Assembly: GCF_017876575.1 (NCBI RefSeq)
Contig: NZ_JAGIOE010000001.1
Coordinates: forward strand, 372,001 to 436,000
Source of the DNA: Paeniglutamicibacter psychrophenolicus
GTDB lineage: Bacteria; Actinomycetota; Actinomycetes; Actinomycetales; Micrococcaceae
Length of the DNA: 64,000 bases
Reading direction: 5' to 3'
In this document: positions 9,039 through 17,708 of the stretch, in pieces
Position numbering within the stretch: position 1 is the stretch's first letter
How the letters are laid out: every line of letters begins with the position of its first letter
Program-made: the position numbers and the translations under genes
Notes under the pieces: model-generated
The model's input: the letters and a program-made list of their open reading frames with translations, nothing else
Database searches by the model: none
What the model was told of the DNA's origin: nothing

Positions 9039-10254
9039 CGAACGCCGAGTGTCCGGTGACGGCCCGGCCGACGATCAATGAATTGATCTCGTACGTGCCT
9101 TCATAGGTGTACAGGATTTCCACGTCCCCGAAGAGCTTGGCCATCTCGTAGTCGCTGGTCACGCCGTTGCCTCCCATCAGGGCGCGGCCCTTGGCCGCCG
9201 ATTCGCGGGCAAGGCGGGTGGTGGTCGACTTGGCCATGGCGGCCTGGACCATTTCAAGTTGCCCGGTTTCCTGGATCCGGGCCACGTCCGCCATGAGGGA
9301 AAGGCTGGCCATGGCGTTGCCCAGGATTTCCGCCAGCGGCAGCTGCACCAGCTGGAACCCGGCAATGGGCGAACCGAACTGGGTGCGCGCCAGCGCGTAG
9401 TCGCGCGCGATGTCGAAGATCCCCAGTTGCACGCCGGCCGCCTGCCATCCGACCCAGGCACGCGAATGCTTGAGTAGTTCGTTGGCGGCCGCGAAGGTCC
9501 TGGCACCGGGGAGCCTGTTGCTTTCGGGCACCCGCACCGAGTCCAGCTTGATGTCGGCGTTCTGCATGATCCGCAGGCCGATCTTGTTGCAGATCTTGGT
9601 GGTGGTGAACCCGGGGCGGTCCGATTCGACGATGAAGGCCTTGATCTCGTTGTCCGTGGTGTCCCGGGCCCAGACCAGGGAAAAGTCCGCCATGGAGGCC
9701 GCACCGATCCAGCGCTTGGCGCCGCTGATGACCCATTCATCGCCCTCGCGGGTGGCGGTGGTGGACAGTCCCCCGGCGATGTCGGAGCCATGGTCGGGTT
9801 CGGTCAGTGCGAAGGAGCCCAGCGCGGTGAACCGGGCCAGCGCGGGCAGCCACCTCGCTTTCTGCTGGGTCGATCCCAGTTCCTGGATCATGCCGACGAT
9901 CAATTCGTTGTGGATGCCGATCAGGGCCGAGAGTGAAACATCGGCGCGGGCGGCCTCGACATACACAAGTCCCTTGAACAGTTCGCTGCTGTCTTCCAGT
10001 TCGATTCCCCCGAGGCCGTATTCGGCCATCTCGCGCAGCAGGTGGTGCGGGAATTCCTCGCGGTTCCAGTAGTCGAGGGATTCGGGGCGCACCCGATCCT
10101 GCAGGAAGGCGCGGATGCCCCGCAAGCGGGTTCGTTCACCCGGTTCCAGCAGCTGCCAAATATGCATCAGGTCCACATCGGGAAATGGCAGCTTGTTGGC
10201 AGATGGCTCGCGGCCGGTTGTGGTGAGTGATGCGCTGGTCTCGCTCAGTGGCAT
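9025..10254 (-). CDS. Acyl-CoA dehydrogenase, glutaryl-CoA dehydrogenase-like
   Basis: This FAD-dependent dehydrogenase has 409 residues from the ATG at 10254, which is preceded by AAGGAG. The FAD/substrate blocks ALTEPDHGSDIAG and ISGAKRWIGAASMADF are clear. The catalytic glutamate sits in YTYEGTYEINSLIVGR, the arrangement typical of the glutaryl-CoA dehydrogenase branch. It is divergent from an acyl-CoA synthetase. The exact substrate is unknown; a branched-chain or dicarboxylic acyl-CoA is plausible given the operator it shares with the valine genes. Confidence 0.88.
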   Translation of the reverse strand: MPLSETSASLTTTGREPSANKLPFPDVDLMHIWQLLEPGERTRLRGIRAFLQDRVRPESLDYWNREEFPHHLLREMAEYGLGGIELEDSSELFKGLVYVEAARADVSLSALIGIHNELIVGMIQELGSTQQKARWLPALARFTALGSFALTEPDHGSDIAGGLSTTATREGDEWVISGAKRWIGAASMADFSLVWARDTTDNEIKAFIVESDRPGFTTTKICNKIGLRIMQNADIKLDSVRVPESNRLPGARTFAAANELLKHSRAWVGWQAAGVQLGIFDIARDYALARTQFGSPIAGFQLVQLPLAEILGNAMASLSLMADVARIQETGQLEMVQAAMAKSTTTRLARESAAKGRALMGGNGVTSDYEMAKLFGDVEILYTYEGTYEINSLIVGRAVTGHSAFVNPH

Positions 10255-10340
10255 GAGAGGGGTGACTCCTTGTCCGGTGAAATGGTTGGCTCGATGTTTG
10301 CAAGCCCTTCCAAACCCTTGGATATCAAAGTATATTTGCA

Positions 10341-10356
10341 AGTGATCCGAATCACT
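10341..10356. promoter_or_regulatory. Perfect inverted repeat in the divergent acyl-CoA promoter region
   Basis: AGTGAT and ATCACT arms are separated by 4 bases, between the divergent acyl-CoA dehydrogenase and acyl-CoA synthetase genes. It overlaps the 18-bp element described at 10353-10370. Confidence 0.45.
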
Positions 10357-10370
10357 AGGTCTTCCTACTA
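10353..10370 (-). promoter_or_regulatory. Operator-like 18-mer shared with the mms operon
   Basis: Read on the minus strand this is TAGTAGGAAGACCTAGTG, a partial palindrome of the form TANTNGGA-NN-NCCNANTN. It matches the element upstream of mmsA (23437-23454) at 15 of 18 positions. Confidence 0.5.
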
Positions 10371-10396
10371 ATTGGGGGCCGGACGAAAGGACGGCA

Positions 10397-12112
10397 ATGA
10401 CGGTTACCGAAGAATTCCGTGCGGCACGCGACCGGCTCCTGGACTTGCGCACCAACTACACCGGCGCCCTGGCTGAGTTCCAGTGGCCGGCGTTCACCGA
10501 GTTCAACTTCGGTCTCGACTGGTTCGATGCGGTCGCCAAGGATTCCGCCCGCGCCGGCGCCAATGCCCTGGTCATTGTCGAGAAGGATGGCTCCTCGACC
10601 CGCCGCACCTGGGCCGAGCTTTCGGCCCGCTCCAGCCAGGTCGCCAACTGGATGCGCTCGATCGGGATGAAGCGCGGCGAAAAGATGATCGTCATGCTGG
10701 GGAACCGCGTGGAGCTCTGGGAAATCATGCTCGCCGGCATCAAGCTCGGCATGGTCATGATCCCCACCACCACGCAGATGACCCCCGCGGACCTGCAGGA
10801 CAGGGTAGATCGGGGCGGGGCACGCTGGGCATTGGCCGGAACCGGGGACACCCAAAAATTCGACAAGCTCACCGGCGACTACACGGTCATCCACGTCGAC
10901 GGCAACGCACCGTCCGGCGCCCTCGACTACAGCGACAGCGCCGGCCACCCGGCGGAATTTGTTCCCGAGGTTCCCACCAAGGCCGACGAAACCCTGCTGC
11001 TGTATTTCACCTCCGGCACGACCTCCAAGGCCAAGCTGGTCGAGCACACCCACACCTCCTATCCGGTCGGGCACCTGAGCACGATGTTCTGGATCGGGCT
11101 GGAGCCCGGGGATGTGCACTTGAATGTCGCTTCCCCGGGCTGGGCCAAGCACGCGTGGAGCAACTTCTTCGCCCCCTGGATCGCAGAGGCCACCGTCTTC
11201 CTCTACAACTACGACCGCTTCGACGCCAAGGCGCTCATGGCCCAGATGGACGCCGAATCCGTCACCAGCTTCTGCGCACCGCCCACGGTGTGGCGGCTGC
11301 TCATCCAGGCCGACCTCACGGCGCTGAAGAACCCGCCTACCAAGCTCGTCTCGGCCGGCGAGCCGCTGAACGCGGAGGTCATCGACCAGGTCAACCGCGC
11401 GTGGGGGCAAACGATCCGCGACGGCTTCGGACAGACCGAAACCACCGTGCAGATCGCCAACCCACCGGGGCTGCCGATCAAGATCGGAGCCATGGGCCGC
11501 CCCATGCCCGGCTACGACGTGGTCCTGATTGACCCGGCCACCGGCGCGGCCGGACGCGAGGGGGAAATCTGCCTGCGGCTGGATCCGCGCCCGCTGGGGC
11601 TGATGAAGTCGTACTACGGGGATGCGGAAAAGACCGCGGACGCCTTTCGTGACAGCGTTTACCACACCGGGGACATGGCCGAGATGGACGAACAGGGCGT
11701 CATCACCTATGTGGGGCGCGGGGATGACGTATTCAAGTCCAGCGACTACCGGCTCAGCCCCTTCGAGCTGGAGTCGGTGCTGATCCAGCACCCTGCGGTG
11801 GCCGAGGCGGCGGTGGTCCCGTCCCCCGATGCGCTGCGACTCTCCGTCCCCAAGGCCTTCGTTGTCGCCGCCGAGGGGTACGCGCCCTCGGCGGAATTGG
11901 CGGAAAGCATCCTGCGCCATTGCCGGGAAAACCTGGCACCCTACAAACGGATCCGCCGTCTGGAATTCGCCGATCTTCCGAAGACCATCTCCGGGAAGAT
12001 CCGCCGGGTGGAGCTGCGGCGCAACGAAGTGGCACGCCACGAAGGCACCGGCGGGCTCGAAGCCCAGGGCATGGAATACCGCGACGACGATTTCCCGTCC
12101 CTGAAATCCTGA
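10397..12112 (+). CDS. AMP-forming acyl-CoA synthetase
   Basis: This is a 571-residue member of the acyl-CoA/acetyl-CoA synthetase superfamily, activating a carboxylic acid with ATP and CoA. The P-loop-like motif YFTSGTTSKAK is near residue 205, the adenylation motif DGFGQTETT near residue 342, YHTGDMAEMDEQG near residue 420, and the catalytic lysine in KTISGKIRR near residue 537. The first 60 residues and the EHTHTSYPVGHLST block resemble medium-chain acyl-CoA synthetases. An AAAGGA site precedes the ATG. Confidence 0.88.
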   Translation: MTVTEEFRAARDRLLDLRTNYTGALAEFQWPAFTEFNFGLDWFDAVAKDSARAGANALVIVEKDGSSTRRTWAELSARSSQVANWMRSIGMKRGEKMIVMLGNRVELWEIMLAGIKLGMVMIPTTTQMTPADLQDRVDRGGARWALAGTGDTQKFDKLTGDYTVIHVDGNAPSGALDYSDSAGHPAEFVPEVPTKADETLLLYFTSGTTSKAKLVEHTHTSYPVGHLSTMFWIGLEPGDVHLNVASPGWAKHAWSNFFAPWIAEATVFLYNYDRFDAKALMAQMDAESVTSFCAPPTVWRLLIQADLTALKNPPTKLVSAGEPLNAEVIDQVNRAWGQTIRDGFGQTETTVQIANPPGLPIKIGAMGRPMPGYDVVLIDPATGAAGREGEICLRLDPRPLGLMKSYYGDAEKTADAFRDSVYHTGDMAEMDEQGVITYVGRGDDVFKSSDYRLSPFELESVLIQHPAVAEAAVVPSPDALRLSVPKAFVVAAEGYAPSAELAESILRHCRENLAPYKRIRRLEFADLPKTISGKIRRVELRRNEVARHEGTGGLEAQGMEYRDDDFPSLKS

Positions 12113-12164
12113 TCCCCACGTGGGCTTGGATAAGCTGGGGCACGAGTTCTATCCGGAGGGAAAA

Positions 12165-12689
12165 TTGAGCCAGCCACTATCGCGCGACCCGATCCTGGAA
12201 GCGCAACGCAATTGGGAACGCCACGGATGGGAGGAAGTTGCCGAGCCCATGGCGGCTATCACCGCCCTGATGCGGACGCAACAGATCCTTTTGCAGCGCG
12301 CCGAAACGGTGCTCAAGCCCTTCGGACTCACCTTCGCCCGCTACGAGATGCTCGCCCTGCTCAGCTTCACCCGCGACGGCGCGCTGGCCATGAACAGGGC
12401 CAGCGCGCTGCTCCAGGTGCATGCCACGTCCGTGACCAACGCGGTGGACCGCCTGGAGCGCGCCGGGCTGGTGGCCCGCACCAAGCACCCCACCGACAAG
12501 CGCACCACGCTCATCGCCCTGTCCCCGCAGGGCCGCGAACTGGCAGCCGCGGCAACGAAGGAACTGAACGCCACGGTCTTTGCCGACTCGGGTTTTTCGG
12601 ACCGGGACATCTCCACATTGATCAGGATCTTCTCCAAGTTCCGCCGGGATGCCGGCGACTTTGCGCCGGAGGCTTCCGGCCCCGAGTGA
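12165..12689 (+). CDS. MarR-family transcriptional regulator
   Basis: From a TTG start with GGAGGG four bases upstream, the protein is 174 residues. It is a classic MarR protein: the helix-turn-helix region runs from FARYEMLALLSFTRDG through HATSVTNAVDRLERAGLV, followed by a charged wing with the DKRTTLIALSPQGREL motif. It follows the acyl-CoA synthetase on the same strand, so it is a good candidate for binding the palindromes at 10.34-10.37 kb and sensing an acyl-CoA. A longer start at GTG 12120 has no ribosome binding site. Confidence 0.88.
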   Translation: MSQPLSRDPILEAQRNWERHGWEEVAEPMAAITALMRTQQILLQRAETVLKPFGLTFARYEMLALLSFTRDGALAMNRASALLQVHATSVTNAVDRLERAGLVARTKHPTDKRTTLIALSPQGRELAAAATKELNATVFADSGFSDRDISTLIRIFSKFRRDAGDFAPEASGPE

Positions 12690-12809
12690 TTGTGGAGGTA
12701 GATCATGAGTCCAGAAAAAAATCAGCGCAGATCCGCCAAGGAATCCGCCTCAGCGAACAATGCGCCGTCACCTGTTAGTCGGGCACCCTCCAGCGACGAT
12801 GTTCATTCG

Positions 12810-13210
12810 GTGGTCTATTTCAAGCGCCACGAAAGCAATGACCCCCGTCAGGCTTCTCCGGGTCGAGATTTTTTGCAATCTTGTCCACCAAAAGTCCGAT
12901 CGACCATGCGCGCAGTCCTCACGGCGGTAGCCGCGGCCCCTCCAAAAAGTTTTCCGGCGGCGGGTACTGGGAAGCAATGCACGATGGCATGGCAGGATGG
13001 TTTGAAATTCGCGTCGATGGGCCGAAACGCAGTCAGTACCGCCTATTTTGCAGACTGGATTATGAGGCTCAGGGGATCGTCAAGCCTTTGCTTGTGGTCT
13101 TCGAGGGCCGCGGCAAGCCGTTTCGGACGACCCTGTCCGATGATGATTACGCTGCCGTGCGCGAACTTGGCCATGAATACTTCGCGCGCAATCCACGCAC
13201 CATAATCTGA
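12810..13210 (+). pseudogene. RelE/HigB-like toxin gene broken by a one-base frameshift
   Basis: Two reading frames join to make one plausible toxin. The frame from GTG 12810 gives MVYFKRHESND... to AAAPPK, and the frame one base back gives KFSGGGYWEAMHDGM... YRLFCRLDYEA... KPFRTTLSDDDYAAVR... to 13210. The switch lies in a run of five A residues at 12944-12948; a sixth A would restore a 133-residue protein. It faces the XRE antitoxin gene, with 8 bases between the two stops. A sequencing error in the homopolymer is the main alternative. An ATG with an excellent GGAGGT site at 12705 could give a longer N-terminus. Confidence 0.65.
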
Positions 13211-13218
13211 CCCGTTGC

Positions 13219-13638
13219 CTACGCCGGGGCAGAGGTCAAGCGGCTGGGGCGCCTGATCCCATCCAAGTATTTGGCGAGGTCCACCGTGTTTGCCGATCGA
13301 CCCTCAAGCAGAGGCTGCGTGACCTTTGACCGCTCAAGATCGGGCAGCGGCTCCAGCGTCACTCTTAGGCCCAGGGCTGCGGCCACTTCGGCCAGCGTTC
13401 CGAGAGTTGGATTGGGAGCACCCCCCGAAAAGAGCCGCCTCATTGTTGCCGGATCAGCGCTAATGGCACGGGCGAGACTTGCCTTCGTGAGCCCTGCCGC
13501 TTCGCGAGCTTCGTCCAACGCATTCACGATGTTATCGATGGTGGCTATCCGCATTGATTCAACGACGTATTCCCGGAGGAACTCAGGATCCTCGAGGTCC
13601 TCGACCAAATCGTCCCAAAATGTGGTTGATGCTTCCAT
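13219..13638 (-). CDS. XRE-family antitoxin-like regulator
   Basis: A 139-residue protein with a Cro/C1-type helix-turn-helix in the middle (LTKASLARAISADPATMRRL). It is followed by GTLAEVAAALGLRVTLEPL, the arrangement of HigA-type antitoxins. The start has a GAGGAG site. A 16-base palindrome (13666-13681) lies just upstream and is the likely autoregulatory operator. The neighbouring toxin is frameshifted, so this may now be an orphan antitoxin. Confidence 0.82.
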   Translation of the reverse strand: MEASTTFWDDLVEDLEDPEFLREYVVESMRIATIDNIVNALDEAREAAGLTKASLARAISADPATMRRLFSGGAPNPTLGTLAEVAAALGLRVTLEPLPDLERSKVTQPLLEGRSANTVDLAKYLDGIRRPSRLTSAPA

Positions 13639-13665
13639 CAGCCTCTCCTCATATCGACCTTGAAT

Positions 13666-13681
13666 GTAACATTTATGTTAC
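13666..13681. promoter_or_regulatory. Palindromic operator upstream of the XRE antitoxin
   Basis: GTAACAT and ATGTTAC form perfect arms with a 2-base centre, 28 bases before the antitoxin start, where an autorepressing antitoxin would bind. Confidence 0.6.
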
Positions 13682-13870
13682 GCCAAATTCAAGCGGTGGT
13701 GCGATGGGGAGAAGGATCAATGGCCGCTGGCAGTGACGCCGGGGCGCCCGCATCTGGGGCATTTCACTCGTCGCCACGGCAGCGCAACAGCGCCTCCGGC
13801 GCGGCAACACGGCGCGACGCACCGATGAGCGTCACATTCACACATATCGGTGATCGTACTCACATAATCT

Positions 13871-13888
13871 ACGTAGGACATCCTACGT
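13871..13888. promoter_or_regulatory. Palindromic operator upstream of the sialidase gene
   Basis: ACGTAGGA and TCCTACGT form perfect 8-base arms around a CA centre, 58 bases before the sialidase start. A CATAAT box lies just upstream (13862-13867), so a protein bound here would block transcription. The 13639-13945 stretch holds no gene besides this and the antitoxin operator. Confidence 0.55.
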
Positions 13889-13945
13889 CGTACGTCCTGA
13901 TCGAATCAGCCCCCAACGATTCTGTGTGAAAGGAATCCGCACACC

Positions 13946-16834
13946 ATGACATATTCCCCCCAACGTCCGGGCGCACGCCGGAAGGCCGCCTGGCTCGGCT
14001 CGCTGGCCGCGCTGAGCATGATCCTCCCGGCCGCCACTGCGGGTGCCGCGTTCGGCGCCACCGCCATCCCCGGCGCCGACCCCACCGCCACCCCCGGAAG
14101 CTTCAGCGAACAGAACCTCGCCGCCGACAGGACCGAGAACAACTGGTTCTACCGCATCCCCGCCCTGGCCCACCTGGGCGACGGGGTCGTGCTGGCTTCC
14201 TGGGACGCACGCCCGGGAAGCTCGGCCGACGCGCCGAACCCCAACACCATCGTCCAGCGCCGGTCCACGGACAACGGCGAGACCTGGGGCCCGCTGACCA
14301 CCATCGCCGCGGGCCACATCGCCGATGCCGGCGGACCGAAGTACGGCTACTCCGATCCCAGCTACGTGGTTGACGCAGAATCCGGGAAGGTCTTTGCCTT
14401 CTTCGTCTACTCCAAGGACCAGGGCTTCCACGGCAGCGCCTTCGGCAACGACGACGCCGACCGACAAGTCATCAGCGCCGCGGTTGTGGAATCCGCCGAC
14501 GGGGGCCTGACCTGGAGCGAACCACGGCTGATCACCGATGTGGTCAAGCCGGGCGCAGACCGGAGTCCGGAAGCCGGGGACGTGCGCAGCATGTTCGCCA
14601 CCTCCGGCGAGGGCATCCAGCTCACGCGCGGCGAATACAAGGGCCGCCTGATCCAGCAGTATGCCGGTGATGTGCAGCAGGCAGACGGCTCCCGGACCAT
14701 CCAGTCCTACTCCGTGTACTCGGACGACCACGGCGCCACCTGGCAGCGCGGCGAATTCGTCGGCTCCTCCATGGACGAGAACAAGGTCGTGGAACTCTCC
14801 GACGGACGGGTCATGCTCAACTCCCGTGACTCGTCCAACGGCGGCTACCGCAAGGTCGCGATCTCCACCGACGGCGGCCACAGCTACTCGGAGCCCAGGC
14901 AGGACAAGAACCTGCCCGACCCCACCAACAACGCCCACATCACCCAGTTGCACCCGGGCGCCGCGGCCGGAAGCGCGGACGCGGAAAAGCTGCTGTACAC
15001 CGGCGCCAACTCGCAGACCGGACGCCAGAACGTCTCCGCCCGCGTCTCCTGCGACGACGGTGCAACCTGGCCGGGCCTGCGCACCATCCGCCACGGCTTC
15101 TCCGCCTACTCCTCGTCCACGGCTCTGGCCGACGGCAAGATCGGCGTGCTCTACGAGGGCAACTACACCGATTCGATGCCGTTCGCGTCCTTCGACGAGG
15201 AATGGATCAACTACGTTTGCGCGCCACAGGCCGCCGAAGACTTCAACGCCGATCCCGGAACCACCCACCAGCTCCCGGTGACCATCACCAACCAGGAAGC
15301 CACCGCGATCAGCGGTTCGCTGAAGCTAACCGCGGACAAGCGGTTCTCCGCGAACACCGTGGAAATCGGCGAGCTGGCCCCCGGCGAATCGCGCACCGTG
15401 GAACTTGACGTGAAGGTCCCGGCCACGGCCAATGGCTCCTACCTGCTGCAGACCGTCTTCACCGCCGCCGACGGCACCGAAGCCCAGGGCAACGTGCGCG
15501 CCACGGTCGCCGGCCAGGAAGTCACCGGCCTGGAGATCACCGGCACCCGTACCGACACCGACCGCGACCTCGCCGCCAACCCGTATGCCGCGGGCGAGAA
15601 GGTCCCGTACTCCTTCAAGGTAACCAGCGCCTCGAACATCGCCCAGTGGGTGGTGCCGACCGAGGGCAACTTCGCCCCGTTCGCCGCCAAGCCGGTGGGC
15701 GAAGCGAGCCCGGCCGGCAACTGCCGCTACGGCAACCTGGCCGCCGAAACCTCCTACAACTGCACCACCCCGCGCCACACGGTGACCGACGAGGAACTGC
15801 TCGACGGCTTCTTCACCCCGCTGACCACGTGGACCTCCGGGCGCATCGGCGTCTACCACGACGTGGTCGACAGCTACGAGATCGTTGGCGACGAGGTCGA
15901 CCTGCTGGCACGGGCGCCCAAGCTCGAGGCCGCCTCGGGCGCCCCGGAGCTCCAGGACCTCGACGCGGACGGCCACGCCTCGGTGGGCGACACCGTCACC
16001 CACGTCGTCACCCTGCAGAACACCGGCAACGTCAGGCTCACCGCCATTGCCGGCGATCACGCAGTGGCCGGCGAGCTCGCCGCCGGTGCCAGCGTCCAGG
16101 CCACGGTGACCCACACCGTCACGGCCGAGGACCTGGCCGCCGGCGAACTGGCCGAACGCACCCTGGTGTTCACCGCCGCCAACGGCGCCACCGCGCTGGA
16201 GGCCGCCGCGACCCTGGGCGGGATCGAATTGGTCCAGGTTCCCGGAGAGGACGCCACCGGCACCCCTGCCAAGGCCGTGCTCTCCCACGACAACGGGCAG
16301 GACACCGGCCTGTCCGACGGCGACTACCGGGTCACCATGGACCTGACCTGGGGAACCAACGCCACCAGCTTCACGCTGTACGAAAACGACGTGGCGATCT
16401 CCACGCAACAGCTCGCCGCCAACACCCCCGAGGCCCAGCAGGCCTTCGTCGCAGTGACCGGCAAGCCCAACGGCACCTACCGCTACCGCGGGGAACTGGC
16501 CAACGCTGCAGGAACCACCGAAACCGCAACGCTGGTCGTGAAGGTGCGCGACGCCAACCCGGCAGCCCCGGCCATCAGCCTGGAAGGGACGAAGTTCGCC
16601 GACTCCTACACCGTGCACACCAACCTGTGGCAAGGCACCAACGCCACCGGGTACACGCTGTATGAGAACGGCATCGCCATCGACACGCAGGACCTGGCCT
16701 CCGCCACCCCGGCGGCGCAGAAGGCCGAGACCCCGTTCACCGACAAGGCCCCGGGCACCTACCGGTACGTCGCGGAGCTGTCCAACGCGGCAGGTTCCAC
16801 CCGGTCCAAGACCCTCGTGGTCACCGTCAAGTAA
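13946..16834 (+). CDS. nanH: Secreted exo-alpha-sialidase (GH33)
   Basis: The 962-residue protein has a signal peptide (Arg-rich start, hydrophobic segment around 15-35, Ala-rich cleavage region). The six-bladed GH33 domain (about 45-425) shows the FYRIP motif at 68-72 and five Asp boxes: STDNGETW at 107, SADGGLTW at 183, SDDHGATW at 259, STDGGHSY at 307 and SCDDGATW at 368. An NPCBM-associated NEW3-like domain follows (about 437-525), then a beta-sandwich region. Two similar C-terminal repeats of about 90 residues each contain GTNAT(S/G)(F/Y)TLYEN and are probably carbohydrate-binding. There is no LPXTG anchor, so it should be released. It would cut terminal sialic acids from host or environmental glycans. 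No sialate catabolism genes are in the window. Confidence 0.93.
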   Translation: MTYSPQRPGARRKAAWLGSLAALSMILPAATAGAAFGATAIPGADPTATPGSFSEQNLAADRTENNWFYRIPALAHLGDGVVLASWDARPGSSADAPNPNTIVQRRSTDNGETWGPLTTIAAGHIADAGGPKYGYSDPSYVVDAESGKVFAFFVYSKDQGFHGSAFGNDDADRQVISAAVVESADGGLTWSEPRLITDVVKPGADRSPEAGDVRSMFATSGEGIQLTRGEYKGRLIQQYAGDVQQADGSRTIQSYSVYSDDHGATWQRGEFVGSSMDENKVVELSDGRVMLNSRDSSNGGYRKVAISTDGGHSYSEPRQDKNLPDPTNNAHITQLHPGAAAGSADAEKLLYTGANSQTGRQNVSARVSCDDGATWPGLRTIRHGFSAYSSSTALADGKIGVLYEGNYTDSMPFASFDEEWINYVCAPQAAEDFNADPGTTHQLPVTITNQEATAISGSLKLTADKRFSANTVEIGELAPGESRTVELDVKVPATANGSYLLQTVFTAADGTEAQGNVRATVAGQEVTGLEITGTRTDTDRDLAANPYAAGEKVPYSFKVTSASNIAQWVVPTEGNFAPFAAKPVGEASPAGNCRYGNLAAETSYNCTTPRHTVTDEELLDGFFTPLTTWTSGRIGVYHDVVDSYEIVGDEVDLLARAPKLEAASGAPELQDLDADGHASVGDTVTHVVTLQNTGNVRLTAIAGDHAVAGELAAGASVQATVTHTVTAEDLAAGELAERTLVFTAANGATALEAAATLGGIELVQVPGEDATGTPAKAVLSHDNGQDTGLSDGDYRVTMDLTWGTNATSFTLYENDVAISTQQLAANTPEAQQAFVAVTGKPNGTYRYRGELANAAGTTETATLVVKVRDANPAAPAISLEGTKFADSYTVHTNLWQGTNATGYTLYENGIAIDTQDLASATPAAQKAETPFTDKAPGTYRYVAELSNAAGSTRSKTLVVTVK

Positions 16835-16849
16835 CTCCACGCAGCAACG

Positions 16850-16898
16850 CAACAGCCCGGTGCCCCGCAGCCGTTTTCGGCGGGGCACCGGGCTGTTG
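16850..16898. terminator. Bidirectional terminator between sialidase and ABC genes
   Basis: A perfect 19-base inverted repeat beginning CAACAGCCCGGTGCCCCGC with an 11-base loop lies between the convergent sialidase and ABC transporter genes. Confidence 0.85.
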
Positions 16899-16915
16899 GC
16901 CTCAGAGGCGGTTCT

Positions 16916-17644
16916 CTAGGCGGGGACGAGCTCGGAGGCGCCCAGCACGCCGTCGCGCATGGTGGCGACCGAGTTGGTGAGCGAAATGAATTCGGTGTCG
17001 TGCGTGACCATGACCGTCGCAACCGAGAACTCGCGGGTCACCTCGGCCAGCAGGCGCACGATCGATTCACTGCGCTCGTGGTCAAGGGCGGCCGTCGGCT
17101 CGTCGACCAGCAGCACCTTCGGTTCACCCATCAGGGCACGGGCAATGTTCACGCGCTGGCGCTGTCCGCCGGAGAGCTGGTGCGGGCGCTTCTTGGCGCT
17201 GTCTTCAAGCCCCACGACCTCAAGCAGCTCCAGGGCGCGGGCCTTGGCGGGCTTCAAAGGCTTGCCCCGCAGGTGGTCGGAGATCATCAGCTGCTCGACC
17301 GCGGTCAGCGAGGCCAGCAGGTTGGGCTGCTGGAAGATGATGCCCACCTTCTCGCGCCGCAGCGTGGTCATTTCCTTGTCGTTCAGGTCGCTGGCGGTGG
17401 TGCCGTCGATGATGACCAGCCCGCTGGTGGGACGGATCAGGGTTGCCGCGGCGGCCAGCAGCGAGGACTTGCCGGAGCCCGACGGGCCGATCAGCGAGAG
17501 CATCTGCCCGGCGCCCACACCCAGGTTCACCGAGTCCAGCGCCTTGATGGTGCCCTGGCCATCCGGGTATTCAAGGGTCAGGTCGATCAGTTGCAGGGGC
17601 ATGTTGGTGGTTGCGGCACGCCGGGTTGGTTCTGGGGTGGTCAT
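16916..17644 (-). CDS. ABC transporter ATP-binding protein (MacB/LolD type)
   Basis: Starting at the ATG at 17644 with AAAGGA upstream, the protein is 242 residues. Walker A (GPSGSGKSS), the Q-loop (FQQPNLL), the signature LSGGQRQR and Walker B (VLLVDEPTAALD) with the following H-loop (VTHD) are all intact. It pairs with the FtsX-like permease directly upstream. Such pairs export peptides, drugs or lipoproteins; the substrate cannot be read here. Confidence 0.92.
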   Translation of the reverse strand: MTTPEPTRRAATTNMPLQLIDLTLEYPDGQGTIKALDSVNLGVGAGQMLSLIGPSGSGKSSLLAAAATLIRPTSGLVIIDGTTASDLNDKEMTTLRREKVGIIFQQPNLLASLTAVEQLMISDHLRGKPLKPAKARALELLEVVGLEDSAKKRPHQLSGGQRQRVNIARALMGEPKVLLVDEPTAALDHERSESIVRLLAEVTREFSVATVMVTHDTEFISLTNSVATMRDGVLGASELVPA

Positions 17645-17708
17645 GGGATTCCTTTGCACTAAAGATTCAGGGGAAACGTCGGTTGGCGGGGGGCGGGCCC
17701 GCACGGTG

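Noticed and set aside
10355-12040. 561-codon minus-strand open frame opposite the acyl-CoA synthetase
   Set aside because: Antisense shadow of an intact synthetase, with no motifs or ribosome binding site.
12941-12949. Programmed -1 frameshift in the toxin gene
   Set aside because: The run has five A residues, not the A-AAA-AAG heptamer of dnaX type, and no stimulatory hairpin is evident just downstream. A one-base loss is simpler.
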